From the NCBI RefSeq assembly GCF_024398015.1, contig NZ_CP073747.1, positions 2,601,001 to 2,665,000 of the forward strand: a stretch of DNA of 64,000 bases, given 5' to 3'. This DNA is from Kordiimonas sp. SCSIO 12610. Its GTDB lineage: Bacteria > Pseudomonadota > Alphaproteobacteria > Sphingomonadales > Kordiimonadaceae. Positions 1 to 9,625 of the stretch are shown here, in pieces; position 1 is the stretch's first letter, and each line of letters starts with the position of its first letter. The position numbers and the translations under genes were made by a program. The notes beneath the pieces are model-generated. The model was not told where the DNA came from and did no database searches. It saw only the letters and a program-made list of their open reading frames with translations.

Positions 1-184
1 CAAAAAACAACACATGATCCATTGCTTCAGCGCGCGCACGTGCCGCTTCGATGAAAACGGACAAGTTTTCGCGGGCTTGCTCCTGACCGATGAATTCACT
101 AAGCGACTGAGGCCTCAATCCAGAGTCGATCACATCACCAGCAAGTTCCGAACGATCTGTAATATTTTCTGGTCCTTCGCTCAT
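1..184 (-). CDS. ruvB: RuvB Holliday junction helicase, N-terminal fragment
   Basis: The frame opens at ATG 184 and runs off the left edge, so only about 61 N-terminal codons are visible. The translation starts [16 protein letters not shown] and continues through [19 protein letters not shown] to [15 protein letters not shown], which matches the start of the RuvB AAA+ domain just before its Walker A loop. RuvB is the hexameric ATPase that drives branch migration with RuvA. The ATG overlaps the ruvA stop codon as ATGA (184-181), so the two genes are probably translationally coupled. The rest of the protein lies outside the window. Confidence 0.93.
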   Translation of the reverse strand, partial: MSEGPENITDRSELAGDVIDSGLRPQSLSEFIGQEQARENLSVFIEAARARAEAMDHVLFF

Positions 185-813
185 ACGCTGCTCAATTCTT
201 TCAAGGCCAGCGGCACAATAGACGCGACATTTGCACTATCACCAAGCTCGTTTGCTGCCCTTACTGCCGCACCATGTGCGTCTGTTGGACGATATCCAAG
301 GTTTACAAGCGCTGAGACTGCATCCTCTATTTCACTGTTGGACGTGGAGACCGTGTTTTCACCGCCAGCGCCCGCCGCAGGTATTTGAGCGCCCTTCGGC
401 TGTAAGGCGAGGCCCGTTACTTTGTCTTTAAGCTCATTAACAATTCTAGCGGCCAGTTTTGGGCCAACACCATTCGCGCGACTAACGGATACTTTATCCT
501 GCGCTGCGATCGCATTCTGAAGTTCACCTGGTTCCAGAACAGACAATATTGCAAGCGCGACCTTAGCCCAAACCCCCTGAACCGAGGTAAGAAGTCTGAA
601 CATATCGCGCTCAATAACATCACCAAAACCGAACAACGTTATTGCGTCTTCACGCACCACAGTTTCAATATGTAATCCATGGCCCTGACCAACCGCTGGA
701 AGCTGGCCCAATGTTCTGGACGAGGCATTCACAAGATAGCCAACTCCGCCCACATCCATAATCAGCCAATCTTCGCCGTAACTATCAACCAACCCTTTTA
801 GTTTAGCGATCAT
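181..813 (-). CDS. ruvA: RuvA Holliday junction DNA-binding protein
   Basis: RuvA (210 aa) binds the four-way junction as a tetramer and loads RuvB. I chose ATG 813 because it begins the conserved [16 protein letters not shown] and forms an ATGA overlap with the ruvC stop; an upstream in-frame extension lies inside ruvC and looks artefactual. Visible parts are the N-terminal OB-fold (about 1-65), two helix-hairpin-helix motifs (around [16 protein letters not shown] and [16 protein letters not shown]), an acidic/linker stretch (about 145-165) and the C-terminal three-helix RuvB-binding domain. Length is normal. Both flanking overlaps (with ruvC and ruvB) are 4 nt, giving a compact coupled operon. 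Confidence 0.95.
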   Translation of the reverse strand: MIAKLKGLVDSYGEDWLIMDVGGVGYLVNASSRTLGQLPAVGQGHGLHIETVVREDAITLFGFGDVIERDMFRLLTSVQGVWAKVALAILSVLEPGELQNAIAAQDKVSVSRANGVGPKLAARIVNELKDKVTGLALQPKGAQIPAAGAGGENTVSTSNSEIEDAVSALVNLGYRPTDAHGAAVRAANELGDSANVASIVPLALKELSSV

Positions 814-1313
814 AGACGAATCCCTTTCAGCCCAACTTTGTCCGCTGTAGACATGTGATGAGCGTGGCAAATGGCAACAGCAAGCGCATCGGCTGCATCT
901 GGTCCATTAATTTTAACACCTGGCAATAAAACCTGCACCATGGCATCAACCTGACCTTTATCTGCGTGCCCCACACCCACAACAGATTTTTTTACGTGAT
1001 TAGGCGTATATTCAGCGACCATCAAGCCAGCATTTGCCGGAACAAAAAGGGCCATCCCCCTTGCCTGACCGAGCTTCAATGTGGACGTTGGGTTTTTATT
1101 GACGAAAGTTTCCTCAACGGCGCAGGAACTTGGTCGCCATTCCGTGATAACCTCGGTTAAACCATCATGCAATTCCACAAGCCGCTCAGCGAGGCTTCGT
1201 TTAGGATCAGATTTCACGACGCCATTGGCGACGTGCCGCAAGCGTGTCCCATGACTGTCAACAATACCCCAGCCAGTTTTTTGTAATCCCGGGTCAAGCC
1301 CCAATAATCGCAT
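810..1313 (-). CDS. ruvC: RuvC crossover junction endonuclease
   Basis: RuvC (167 aa) is the RNase H-fold resolvase that cuts Holliday junctions symmetrically. The four acidic catalytic positions are visible: D7 in LLGLDPG, E68 (with E67) in AVEETF, D139 and D142 in [10 protein letters not shown], matching D7/E66/D138/D141 of the E. coli enzyme. The stacking aromatic F70 follows the second acid. Length is typical. It overlaps ruvA by 4 nt and lies about 70 bp downstream of yebC on the same strand, the usual alphaproteobacterial order. Confidence 0.96.
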   Translation of the reverse strand: MRLLGLDPGLQKTGWGIVDSHGTRLRHVANGVVKSDPKRSLAERLVELHDGLTEVITEWRPSSCAVEETFVNKNPTSTLKLGQARGMALFVPANAGLMVAEYTPNHVKKSVVGVGHADKGQVDAMVQVLLPGVKINGPDAADALAVAICHAHHMSTADKVGLKGIRL

Positions 1314-1382
1314 AGATAATCCCTAGAGGTTATCACCAAGCCTTTTTACACTTACCAATTATGGTCGCTCATAATAGTTCCA

Positions 1383-2132
1383 TTACTGGGCAAGTGCTTC
1401 CATAACATCTTCAGGAATGTCGTAGTTACCAAAAACCACCTGAACATCATCATTATCTTCAAGAGCATCGATTAATCTGATTAGTTTTTCGGCAGCTTCC
1501 TGATCGAGAACCATAGGTTCTTTTGGCTTAAAAATTAGCTTGGCACTCTCTGGGTCCTTGCCGAGTTCAGACGTCAATGCAGACACAACAGAATGCAGAT
1601 CAGACGCGTCTGTATAGATGGTATGACCATCGTCATCGCTCTCAACCTCATCAGCACCAGCTTCGAGCGCTGCTTCAAACATACTATCTGCGTCCGTTAC
1701 ATCGCCCGCAAAAACGATTTCACCAACACGGTCAAACATGAAACCAACAGAACCACTCTCGCCCAAATTACCGCCAGCTTTGTTGAAGATTGTTCTTACA
1801 TCAGAAGCGGTGCGGTTCCTGTTGTCTGTTAAGGCTTCCACTATGACGCCGATACCACCTGGTCCGTAGCCCTCATAGCGCATTTCATCATATGTTTCAG
1901 CATCACCGCCAGAGGCTTTGGCAATAGCCCGCTGGATATTATCCTTAGGCATCGATTGCGCGCGCGCCGTTGCAACAGCCAAGCGAAGGCGCGGATTACT
2001 ATCCATATCTTCACCGCCCATTTTAGCGGCAACCGTAATCTCACGGCTAAATTTTGAGAACATTTTAGAGCGCTTCGCATCCTGCGCGCCCTTGCGATAC
2101 ATAATGTTTTTAAACTTGGAATGGCCTGCCAT
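1383..2132 (-). CDS. yebC: YebC/PmpR-family regulatory protein
   Basis: A 249-aa protein beginning [19 protein letters not shown], the diagnostic N-terminus of the YebC/TACO1 family, followed by [15 protein letters not shown] and a strongly acidic C-terminal half ([16 protein letters not shown]). Family members have been described as transcriptional regulators and, more recently, as ribosome-associated factors that relieve stalling; which role applies here cannot be read from sequence. It heads the ruvCAB group. Length is complete and no motif is missing. Confidence 0.93.
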   Translation of the reverse strand: MAGHSKFKNIMYRKGAQDAKRSKMFSKFSREITVAAKMGGEDMDSNPRLRLAVATARAQSMPKDNIQRAIAKASGGDAETYDEMRYEGYGPGGIGVIVEALTDNRNRTASDVRTIFNKAGGNLGESGSVGFMFDRVGEIVFAGDVTDADSMFEAALEAGADEVESDDDGHTIYTDASDLHSVVSALTSELGKDPESAKLIFKPKEPMVLDQEAAEKLIRLIDALEDNDDVQVVFGNYDIPEDVMEALAQ

Positions 2133-2341
2133 TTTATCCCTCTTATGGTACTGCCAATTAGTACTATTGATCTATTGTAAATTCATTTCCGCAGTTTGCC
2201 TGATCCGTAGTATCAAAACAGAACTGCATTTGGTCCTTTATTAGCAGATTTATTAGCCTTGAACAGGGGGTATTCACAGTCTATGTTCATATCAAAGTGA
2301 TTTAATTATAATTTACACGAATTTTATACGGGCTAACAGCA

Positions 2342-2785
2342 ATGTCACAGGAATTTTCAGGCGGATGTTACTGCGGAAACATCACAATCGTTTTTAAGAC
2401 AGAGCAAGACGCCTCTGATTTGACGCCCCGTGAATGCGACTGTGGTTTTTGCCGCCGTAACGGCGCCGAATGGGTGTCAGACCCACAGGGTCGAATTGAT
2501 ATCGCCGTTATGAACGAAGCTGCGCTTTCGCTTTACGAGCAAGGAAGCAAATTAGCAAGGTTCTGGATATGCCAGCGCTGCGGTACAACGACTGCCGTTA
2601 CAGCCGAGATTAACGGTAAACTACACGGCGCCGTAAATGCAAATTGCCTTGAGGGTGCTGAAAAACTCGGGCAAAGCGAGCGTGCTTCGCCGAAAACACT
2701 AAGTGATTATGAAAAACGCATCCGCTGGGAAGACTTATGGACGTCTGAAACAGTCGTCAAAGAAGCCTGGGATGTAGGATTATAA
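2342..2785 (+). CDS. GFA/CENP-V-fold zinc protein
   Basis: A 147-aa cytoplasmic protein of the GFA (glutathione-dependent formaldehyde-activating enzyme-like) family. It carries the expected cysteine pattern: C9 and C11 in GGCYCGNI, C32, C34 and C37 in CDCGFC, and C77/C80 in ICQRCG, which in the family bind structural and catalytic zinc. Most members have no proven substrate, so the formaldehyde name should not be taken literally. It is 7 bp upstream of the secreted NTF2-like gene and probably co-transcribed with it. Confidence 0.82.
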   Translation: MSQEFSGGCYCGNITIVFKTEQDASDLTPRECDCGFCRRNGAEWVSDPQGRIDIAVMNEAALSLYEQGSKLARFWICQRCGTTTAVTAEINGKLHGAVNANCLEGAEKLGQSERASPKTLSDYEKRIRWEDLWTSETVVKEAWDVGL

Positions 2786-2792
2786 TCCGTCA

Positions 2793-3281
2793 ATGAAACA
2801 CAAAATGCGATTATTTTTTATTTCGTCAGCTTGCATATTAGCAGCCCTTCCTGCACAAGCACAAAATTGCCAAGAAGTTCCAGACCAAACAATCAAGGCT
2901 ACGATAAACAAATCTTTCACGGACTTAGCGGGCGCCGTGAAGTCGTTGGACAGTGATAAATATTTTAGCTTTTTTGATAAAGATCGATATACAGCTCTAA
3001 ATTCCGATGGAACCGTCACCCACTCGTTTGATGTATTTCAAAATAGTTTTAATCAACAATTTCAATACATCAAAGCCTACAATGAACTAAATTTTCAAAA
3101 CGTAAAAATTACCGTCCTCGACTGCAAAACAGCTGTTCTTGTTAACGAATACTCAGCAAAAATTACACTGCAATCAAACCAAAGCATCACTGCTGAAGGC
3201 GCAGGGACACAAATCTGGTCAAAAGCGAAGGGTGATTGGAAATTGGTCCATGTCGCAAGCAGTCAAAAACCTGCTAAATAA
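2793..3281 (+). CDS. Secreted NTF2-like (SnoaL/DUF4440-type) protein
   Basis: A 162-aa protein with a clear Sec signal peptide (hydrophobic FFISSACILAALP, cleavage near AQA/QN). The mature part has the shape of an NTF2-like fold: early helices (TIKATINKSFTDLAGAVKSLD), a central FxFFDKDRY segment and C-terminal strands ending in GDWKLVHVASS, a typical SnoaL/DUF4440 closing strand. No catalytic residues can be named. A second in-frame ATG at 2805 is an alternative start. A second NTF2-like secreted protein lies at 22455-22946, but the two are not close copies. Confidence 0.7.
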   Translation: MKHKMRLFFISSACILAALPAQAQNCQEVPDQTIKATINKSFTDLAGAVKSLDSDKYFSFFDKDRYTALNSDGTVTHSFDVFQNSFNQQFQYIKAYNELNFQNVKITVLDCKTAVLVNEYSAKITLQSNQSITAEGAGTQIWSKAKGDWKLVHVASSQKPAK

Positions 3282-3297
3282 TCGGAACCTACAACTT

Positions 3298-4362
3298 TTA
3301 TTGACAAACAACCAATTTCTCAGACAAGCCAGCGCCTGTTACAGCACGGTTCCTATCCAACCCACCAATCGTCCACCAATTGCCATCAACCTGAACCATA
3401 CCACGATGGTCCATGGAAGGAATTGGGCGATCATTCAGTAATAGCCAGTTATTACGCTCAAAGCTCCAGGCATACATATGCTCGCTCGCTTCAGCAGGCT
3501 TACCATTGTAGCCAATACCATTATAATTATACGCGGTTGGCGTGCCGCCCATAAAAATAACCTGATTGCGTGCCGTGTCGCCTGCGCCCGCCATACGATA
3601 GTGCCCTCTTCCCGGCAATTGTGGTAGCTTTCGGTATGTGATGATCGCAGGATCATTTTGATCAATCGTTCCCAACCAGCCTTCGTTTACAGTATCGAAA
3701 ACTCGCCGTCCGTTATCATCCTTACCGACAACTGCAACACCATCTGCTATTATAAACTGGTTCCTTACAATACCACCAGCGTGACCGAAAACTGGGGTAC
3801 CAGGATAATCGGTAGCGCGAAACCAACTATCTGTTTTTGTGTCATAAACCTGAACTTGCGAAACATTACCGGTATCATGCCAACCAGACACAAGATAAAT
3901 ATAACGATTCTGATAAACGAATGTGACCATATCATCGACAGGCGTTGGCATATCCGAAAGTCTGGTATAGGTCTGGCCTACCGGATCAAATGAAAATACC
4001 TCAGGTGTTGAAAACTCACTACCATCCTCGGCAACTGTATACCCTCCAAAAAGATATATCTTATCAGCAACCGCCTCTGCACTTGCAGCCAAACGCCCTT
4101 CCTGAACAGGGATATCCGGCATTTTCTTCCAAGTTCGATTACCTTCAATAAACATATAAGCTGACTTTGAGGTATCTCGCCAAGTTTTGCCCTCCCTGAG
4201 ACCCGCAAACGACACGACATAGAGCTTGTCATTAATGGTCAGCGACGCGACAGCATTATTCGCATGCGGTTCCGGTAGGGGCGGCAGGCAAGTTTCCATC
4301 CCAGACGCCAATTTTGAAACCATCAGTGTTCCAATTAAAGCACCAAGCAATTTTATCTTCAT
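3298..4362 (-). CDS. Exported kelch-repeat beta-propeller protein
   Basis: A 354-aa protein with an N-terminal signal peptide (MKIKLLGALIGTLMVSKLASG). The remainder consists of kelch-type blades: ADKIYLFGGYTV, NRYIYLVSGWHDTGNV followed by VQVYDTKTDSWFRATDYP, RNQVIFMGGTP, then a final blade WWTIGGLDRNRAVTG. About six blades are countable. The organisation resembles periplasmic N-acetylneuraminate epimerase (NanM-like) proteins, but no sialic-acid genes are near, so the substrate is unknown. It converges with the preceding gene, and the 16-bp gap shows no terminator. Confidence 0.78.
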   Translation of the reverse strand: MKIKLLGALIGTLMVSKLASGMETCLPPLPEPHANNAVASLTINDKLYVVSFAGLREGKTWRDTSKSAYMFIEGNRTWKKMPDIPVQEGRLAASAEAVADKIYLFGGYTVAEDGSEFSTPEVFSFDPVGQTYTRLSDMPTPVDDMVTFVYQNRYIYLVSGWHDTGNVSQVQVYDTKTDSWFRATDYPGTPVFGHAGGIVRNQFIIADGVAVVGKDDNGRRVFDTVNEGWLGTIDQNDPAIITYRKLPQLPGRGHYRMAGAGDTARNQVIFMGGTPTAYNYNGIGYNGKPAEASEHMYAWSFERNNWLLLNDRPIPSMDHRGMVQVDGNWWTIGGLDRNRAVTGAGLSEKLVVCQ

Positions 4363-4444
4363 TATCTATATCCAACAGAGGTAATTGGCATTCACACCGG
4401 CCATGTTATAATAAAATTCGTGGCGCTGTCGATGGAGTTTAAAA

Positions 4445-4852
4445 ATGAGATTTTTTCTATCCCTTATTATCATGCTGGGTTTTCTTGGCGCTCACAAAAC
4501 CATTGCTACACCGATTGCTCAAGAAAAGACACCACCGATAAGTCTAGAGGCCTTGTTAAAATCTGATATCCAGTCGGTTGCCGACCATGAGGTATTAATT
4601 TCACGCGTAACGATGCAGCCGCATCAAACGTTGCCGAGACATACCCACCCAACAGAAGAATATCTTTACGTTCTATCGGGAAAAACAATATTGAAGCTTG
4701 ATGGGGATAAAAACATCGAGTTAATAGCAGGCACCGCATACAAAATACCTGCGAAAACAATCCATAGTGCATTAACAACAGACGAGATAACGGAAATTAT
4801 CGTCTTTCGCGTACATACCAAAGGGAAACCCGTCAGAACACTCGTGGATTAA
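4445..4852 (+). CDS. Secreted cupin-domain protein
   Basis: A 135-aa protein with a signal peptide (FFLSLIIMLGFLGAH). It has a single conserved-barrel cupin domain: motif 1 is PRHTHPTEEYLYVLSG, giving two His and one Glu metal ligands, and motif 2 is around PAKTIHSALT, giving the last His. Small cupins of this type bind a metal and may be isomerases, dioxygenases or sensors; nothing decides between these here. It converges on uup, with only 2 bp between the stops. Confidence 0.8.
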   Translation: MRFFLSLIIMLGFLGAHKTIATPIAQEKTPPISLEALLKSDIQSVADHEVLISRVTMQPHQTLPRHTHPTEEYLYVLSGKTILKLDGDKNIELIAGTAYKIPAKTIHSALTTDEITEIIVFRVHTKGKPVRTLVD

Positions 4853-4854
4853 AA

Positions 4855-6672
4855 CTAATTATTCAAACTTTCCTTGAGCTCTTCCAACTCAAGCCAGCGA
4901 AGTTCCTTTGCATCTAACTCGTCTCGTTTGGCCTCAATGTCTTTCGAAAGAGCATTAAAGTGTGCTGGATTTTTTGTATATAAATCTGGATCAGATAATT
5001 CTGCTTCCATATCTGATATTTTCATAGATAGCGCCTCCACCTCAGCAGGTAAGCTATCTAATTCGCGCTGGTCTTTATACGAGAGCTTATTACTTTTCTT
5101 TTTTATAGCTTTGGCAATGGACGTGACATTGGACACCTGTGCTTTCTTAGCCGTAGTATCAACAATTTTGCCCCGTTCGCCTGCCTTCTTCTGTGTTTTA
5201 TAATCGCTATATCCACCAGCATATTCTATGGCAGACCCATCCCCTTCCATAACAATCGAACTTGTTACCACTCGGTCCAGAAAGTCACGGTCGTGCGAGA
5301 CGAGAAGAATAGTTCCCTGATAATCGGCCAATACTTCCTGCAATAGATCAAGCGTATCCATATCAAGATCGTTAGTGGGCTCATCCAAAATCAGGAAGTT
5401 AGAGGGTTTGGCAAAATTGGCGGCAAGCAACAGTCGATTTCGCTCTCCGCCTGACAAAGCTGAAACAGGTGTATTGGCCTGACTTGCATCAAACAGGAAA
5501 TCCTTCATGTAGCTTCTGACATGCTTACGCTCACCGTTGATTTCGACCCAATCACTGCCACCGGCCAGAACCTCAGATACCGTCATCGTCTCTTTCAAAT
5601 CAGATCGACTTTGATCGATAGAGAGAATATCAAGATTGGTTCCAAGCTTCACAGTACCGGTGTCGGGCTCTATAACACCCGTTAATGCTTTCAAAAGGGT
5701 AGACTTCCCAACACCGTTTGGACCAATGATGCCAATCCGGTCCCCACGTGCTATTTTCAAATCAAACTCTTTAAAGAGCGTGCGACCGTCGTAGGCCTTG
5801 GAAATATTTTTAGCTTCGATGACACGTGCACCAGACTTTCCGCCTTCTCCAACCGAAATAGAAACCGAACCTTTCACCTCTATCTGATTTGCACGCTCTT
5901 GCCGAAGTGCATACAGGCGGCGCAGACGTCCCTGGTTTCGGGTCCTCCGTGCGCTAATTCCTTCCACAGACCATCGTGTTTCTTCCTTAATCAGTTTATC
6001 AAGCTTCTTGGCCTGCATTTTCTCTTCTTCGAGCACTTCTTCCTGCCAGGCTTCAAAACGTTGAAACCCGTCATCTAGCCTACGCACCTGCCCCCGGTCC
6101 AACCACAGACATGCTTTGGTTAAACTTTCAAGGAACGCGCGATCATGACTGATTAGCATCATTGCCCCGCGCCAGTTCCTGAGATAATTCTCCAGCCATT
6201 CAATAATTGTAATATCAAGATGGTTTGTTGGTTCATCCAACAACAATAGGTCTGGTTCACCAATTAATGTTCTAGCGAGTGCTGCACGGCGGAGTTCGCC
6301 GCCAGATGCGCTTTCAGGGCTTGCGTCTGCTTTAATTGCCAAATCGTCCACCAAAACATCTACGCGGTAGGCTTGGTCCGCTTCATCCTCGGGCAATCCA
6401 CCCAGAATATAGTCAAAAAGCGTTTTATACGCGGATGCATCAGGTTCTTGCGGTAAATACGCCACTTTGGCACCTGGCTTAACCCATCTTTCACCGTCGT
6501 CGGCTTCAATCAAGCCCGCAATGATTTTAAGCAGGGTAGATTTTCCTGTTCCATTACGGCCTAGCAGACACAGTCGGTCATTATCGCCAATATGCATCTC
6601 TAAATCGGATAAAATTGGATCCGCGCCCCAACTGAGGTTAATGTTTCTAAGGCTAAGGATTGGTGGCGCCAT
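4855..6672 (-). CDS. uup: ABC-F family ATPase Uup
   Basis: A 605-aa cytoplasmic protein with two ABC cassettes and no membrane segment. Cassette 1 has Walker A GRNGTGKST, signature SGGELRRAALA and Walker B LLLLDEPTNHLD; cassette 2 has GPNGVGKST, LSGGERNRLLLA and LILDEPTNDLD. The linker between them is charged, and the C-terminus (LDSLPAEVEALSMKISDMEA onward) is the coiled-coil DNA/ribosome-binding domain typical of Uup. ABC-F proteins act on the ribosome; Uup is linked to ribosome assembly and transposon excision. I prefer ATG 6672 (GGAA at 8-nt spacing) to an upstream TTG at 6699. Confidence 0.92.
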   Translation of the reverse strand: MAPPILSLRNINLSWGADPILSDLEMHIGDNDRLCLLGRNGTGKSTLLKIIAGLIEADDGERWVKPGAKVAYLPQEPDASAYKTLFDYILGGLPEDEADQAYRVDVLVDDLAIKADASPESASGGELRRAALARTLIGEPDLLLLDEPTNHLDITIIEWLENYLRNWRGAMMLISHDRAFLESLTKACLWLDRGQVRRLDDGFQRFEAWQEEVLEEEKMQAKKLDKLIKEETRWSVEGISARRTRNQGRLRRLYALRQERANQIEVKGSVSISVGEGGKSGARVIEAKNISKAYDGRTLFKEFDLKIARGDRIGIIGPNGVGKSTLLKALTGVIEPDTGTVKLGTNLDILSIDQSRSDLKETMTVSEVLAGGSDWVEINGERKHVRSYMKDFLFDASQANTPVSALSGGERNRLLLAANFAKPSNFLILDEPTNDLDMDTLDLLQEVLADYQGTILLVSHDRDFLDRVVTSSIVMEGDGSAIEYAGGYSDYKTQKKAGERGKIVDTTAKKAQVSNVTSIAKAIKKKSNKLSYKDQRELDSLPAEVEALSMKISDMEAELSDPDLYTKNPAHFNALSKDIEAKRDELDAKELRWLELEELKESLNN

Positions 6673-6828
6673 GCTTGGTATTCCATAGATATCAGACAAA
6701 TATGTAGCCGCTTATAGTCACATACCACTAATTTGAGCAAGCTTTGTCATTCAGTTACAGGAATAGAGACTTGAAACCGATTGAAAATATTGCCATTTGA
6801 TTATGAAACATATTCGGGAATTGGATGC

Positions 6829-7362
6829 ATGACTGATCGAATGAACGCTTTCACAAATGAAACAATCATAACCGATGGCTTGCCAAGAGCAGAGGACGTG
6901 CCCATGAAACCTCTGTCCCCGTCTTATCCAACAATACAAATTATCATGACGCTCATCATGGCATCAGCCCCCACGCTAGTCGCGACGGTTCTATATCTGG
7001 TTGATGCTCCTGTTTTAATCACATACTATGTTCAATGGATATATATAGGCGCCGCTATCTTATTGATTGCTGGTTATTTCTGGTGCCATCTAGACGCGAA
7101 ACACCGCGGTTATGCTATTCGTGAACAGGATATCCTATACAAAAGTGGGGTTATATGGCGCACTGTAGTTGCCGTGCCCTTTAACAGATTACAACATGCA
7201 GAGCTTCATCGCGGCCCATTGGAACGGCTTTTTAATCTTTCCAGTTTGCGCCTATTTACGGCTGGTGGGTTGAAGGCAGATATGACTATTCCTGCCCTTC
7301 CCGAAACAGACGCTATCCGCGTTCGGGAATATGTCTTATCACGCGCCAGCTTAAGCGCCTGA
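6829..7362 (+). CDS. Bacterial PH-domain membrane protein (YdbS-like)
   Basis: A roughly 177-aa membrane protein with two adjacent hydrophobic segments (IIMTLIMASAPTLVATVLYL and YIGAAILLIAGYFWC) followed by one bPH2/DUF304 domain: HRGYAIREQDILYKSGVIWRT, then VPFNRLQHAELHRGPLERLF, then LRLFTAGGL. This is the YdbS architecture. It lies 7 bp upstream of the YdbT-like gene, the usual pairing. Start uncertain: ATG 6829, ATG 6841 or an upstream TTG at 6781. The function of the pair is not established; in Bacillus YdbST has been connected to bacteriocin resistance. Confidence 0.8.
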   Translation: MTDRMNAFTNETIITDGLPRAEDVPMKPLSPSYPTIQIIMTLIMASAPTLVATVLYLVDAPVLITYYVQWIYIGAAILLIAGYFWCHLDAKHRGYAIREQDILYKSGVIWRTVVAVPFNRLQHAELHRGPLERLFNLSSLRLFTAGGLKADMTIPALPETDAIRVREYVLSRASLSA

Positions 7363-7369
7363 GGCCAAG

Positions 7370-8923
7370 ATGACCGAACATCATAGCCATAATACAGATC
7401 CTGTGTCAGACACGAAAAATAACAATAAACATCCAAGAAACTGGCAGCGATTGTCGCCTGTTGCCATCGCATATTTTGTGGTCACAACCATAAAACAAAC
7501 GGCCCAACACGGCTGGCAGGCTCTGGCACCACTCTTTGTCCTAATAGCCTCAAAGGGTTTTGACTTATGGTGGTTCACGATTGCTGGTGCAGCGCTCGTG
7601 GCGGCGATAATAATTGTTGCTATTCTGAAATATCTCTATTTCCGCTTCAACATGACCGATACATCATTCCTAATCCGAAGTGGCGTCATCAGTAAAAAGC
7701 AACTTAATCTTAGTTTCGGGCGCATACAAAATATTGCGATCAAGCAACCCATATATTTCAGACCTTTTGGCTTAAGTGTTTTAACGCTGGAAAGCGCAGG
7801 CTCTTCCTCAGAGGAAGTCAATCTTGCAGGAATTCCAATCGAATTAGCGAACAGCGTTAAACACGATGTTATTCAAAAACAGACTAATATCCAACCGGAT
7901 GATGGTACTGATAGCAATTATGCCGAGGCGTCCCAAAATAACGAAAAACCGATTGTTACGCAAGACATCAAAAGCCTGATAAAACACGGCGTATCAAACA
8001 ACAATATCTGGATATTTGCAGGCCTCGCGGCCCCTATATTGAACCAGTTTGAAGATAACTGGGACTGGCTGGTAACACCGCAAATGCAAGCCGCCTATGA
8101 ACGCGTTGAAGCACTCGGCCCTGTTGCTCTGATTGGATCAACAATAATATTGGCCTTTGCCGTTCTATGTATTCTTATGCTGATATCAGTCGCGGCGAGC
8201 ATCCTAATTCATTACGATTATAAATTATTCCGCAACAATGGCCGTATCTCCAGGCAAAATGGCCTTTTGGAAAAACAACAAGCCAACATGGAAGAAAGTA
8301 AAATCCAACGACTGGTGATCAAGCAAAGTGCTATCGGGCGGTTAGTTGGTTGTTTCAACATTGTTTTCAAACAAATTGGCTTCATTAGAAATGCAGCACA
8401 GGGCGGGAAAAACTTCATTATCCCATCCCTGGATATTAAAGGATATAAATACGTTAGTGAACTACTCTATGATGGCTTGAATTGGAAAGAAATCAAAACG
8501 CTTCCGATAAACAGTATGTATACTCGCCGACTGATCTTAGTGGCTGCAATACCAATATTAATTGGTGCTGGTTTGCTATCAATTAAAGCGGGGGCATTTT
8601 CCTTCCTGCTCCTTTTGATACTTGCGCCATTAAGTTTGATCTTTACTCAAAAGAAGAAACGTTATCGCTATGCCTTACATGGTGAATATGCGATTATCCA
8701 ATCTGGCTTTATTGGAAAGTCCATATCCGTATTCCCAATGTATAAAGTTCAAAATGTTCGTATACGCCAATCACCGGGCCAACGCCGTAAAGGTCTAGCA
8801 ACCCTGAAAATTAATATTGCAGGCCAAACACTTACTATGCCATACATGCCGCTAAATGATGCCAATCACTGGCGGAATTTAATTCTGGCAAAGGTTGAGC
8901 AATCGACTAAACCATGGATGTGA
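7370..8923 (+). CDS. Triple bacterial PH-domain membrane protein (YdbT-like)
   Basis: A 517-aa polytopic membrane protein with three repeated bPH2 (DUF304) domains, each after a hydrophobic pair. Domain signatures are FLIRSGVISKKQLNLSFGRIQN (N-terminal third, shown by its shared ISKKQ/RIQN pattern), RISRQNGLLEKQQAN with ESKIQRLVIKQ (middle), and YAIIQSGFIGKSISVFPMYK with VQNVRIRQSPGQRR (C-terminal). An Asn/Gln-rich polar stretch separates the first two. It is almost contiguous with the YdbS-like gene and should form a complex with it in the inner membrane. Complete, with no disruption seen. Confidence 0.82.
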   Translation: MTEHHSHNTDPVSDTKNNNKHPRNWQRLSPVAIAYFVVTTIKQTAQHGWQALAPLFVLIASKGFDLWWFTIAGAALVAAIIIVAILKYLYFRFNMTDTSFLIRSGVISKKQLNLSFGRIQNIAIKQPIYFRPFGLSVLTLESAGSSSEEVNLAGIPIELANSVKHDVIQKQTNIQPDDGTDSNYAEASQNNEKPIVTQDIKSLIKHGVSNNNIWIFAGLAAPILNQFEDNWDWLVTPQMQAAYERVEALGPVALIGSTIILAFAVLCILMLISVAASILIHYDYKLFRNNGRISRQNGLLEKQQANMEESKIQRLVIKQSAIGRLVGCFNIVFKQIGFIRNAAQGGKNFIIPSLDIKGYKYVSELLYDGLNWKEIKTLPINSMYTRRLILVAAIPILIGAGLLSIKAGAFSFLLLLILAPLSLIFTQKKKRYRYALHGEYAIIQSGFIGKSISVFPMYKVQNVRIRQSPGQRRKGLATLKINIAGQTLTMPYMPLNDANHWRNLILAKVEQSTKPWM

Positions 8924-9033
8924 CGTAAAAATATCACATGATTTCGTAAAGGTACCAGTCCAATTATTTACTCTTGATAATTGAATTATACCATCATAAA
9001 TCAGCACCTTCATTTTAACGATAGGGGGTGCAT

Positions 9034-9567
9034 ATGCACAAATTATTTATTTCTACTATTATTGCTATTTTCTCAATTTCTTCGCTCAGCAACGCACAGT
9101 CTGCTGATAAGCACTTTGAAGGTGCCTTCGTTGGTGCGGACATTGGTCTCGAAGATAGTGGCGATTTTTACTATGGCGGCGCTTTGGGATATCGTTTTCA
9201 AGGCGAAACAAATATTGTTTTTGGCGTTGAAGGGACATTTGGTGACCTGACGACATCAGCAACAGTCGGTAACATCTCCGAAAATATCGGCAACGTATGG
9301 TCAGCGACAGGCATCCTTGGGTTTGCGTTTGGTGACGAAAATCGTAACTTGGTGTCTATCAACGCTGGTTACGGCGAACTTGACATTACGCGCCGTACAA
9401 ACGGTGCTGTTTCTGATAGCGCATCTTTCGGTGGTTTCCGAGGCAGCTTTGGTTACGAGCGCGCTTTCAAAGACAATCTAAGTGTACGTGTTCAGGGTAC
9501 TTATCAAGATGTTGGTGATCTAGGCCAAGCCTATATCGGAACAGTTGGTGTGTTATTCAAATTCTAA
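9034..9567 (+). CDS. Small outer-membrane beta-barrel protein
   Basis: About 177 aa with a signal peptide (LFISTIIAIFSISSLSNAQS). The mature part alternates polar and aromatic strands and ends in VGVLFKF, the C-terminal aromatic signature of outer-membrane barrels; about 8 strands are plausible. ATG 9034 is chosen because an AGGGGG ribosome site lies at good distance; the GTG at 9028 is too close to it. It resembles the product at 11387-11950 (shared ends such as GYERAFKDNLSVRVQG versus GYERAIHDNISLRVQG), so the two are paralogues either side of maeA. Confidence 0.78.
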   Translation: MHKLFISTIIAIFSISSLSNAQSADKHFEGAFVGADIGLEDSGDFYYGGALGYRFQGETNIVFGVEGTFGDLTTSATVGNISENIGNVWSATGILGFAFGDENRNLVSINAGYGELDITRRTNGAVSDSASFGGFRGSFGYERAFKDNLSVRVQGTYQDVGDLGQAYIGTVGVLFKF

Positions 9568-9586
9568 GAAGCGCAAAATTAGCAAT

Positions 9587-9613
9587 AAGAAAGGGGCTAC
9601 CAGCCCCTTTCTT
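9587..9613. terminator. Bidirectional intrinsic terminator
   Basis: A perfect 12-bp inverted repeat, arms 9587-9598 and 9602-9613 with a 3-nt gap, reads AAGAAAGGGGCT and its complement. A/T ends on both sides let it serve the barrel gene on the plus strand and maeA on the minus strand. Confidence 0.88.
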
Positions 9614-9625
9614 TATAAAGCGAAT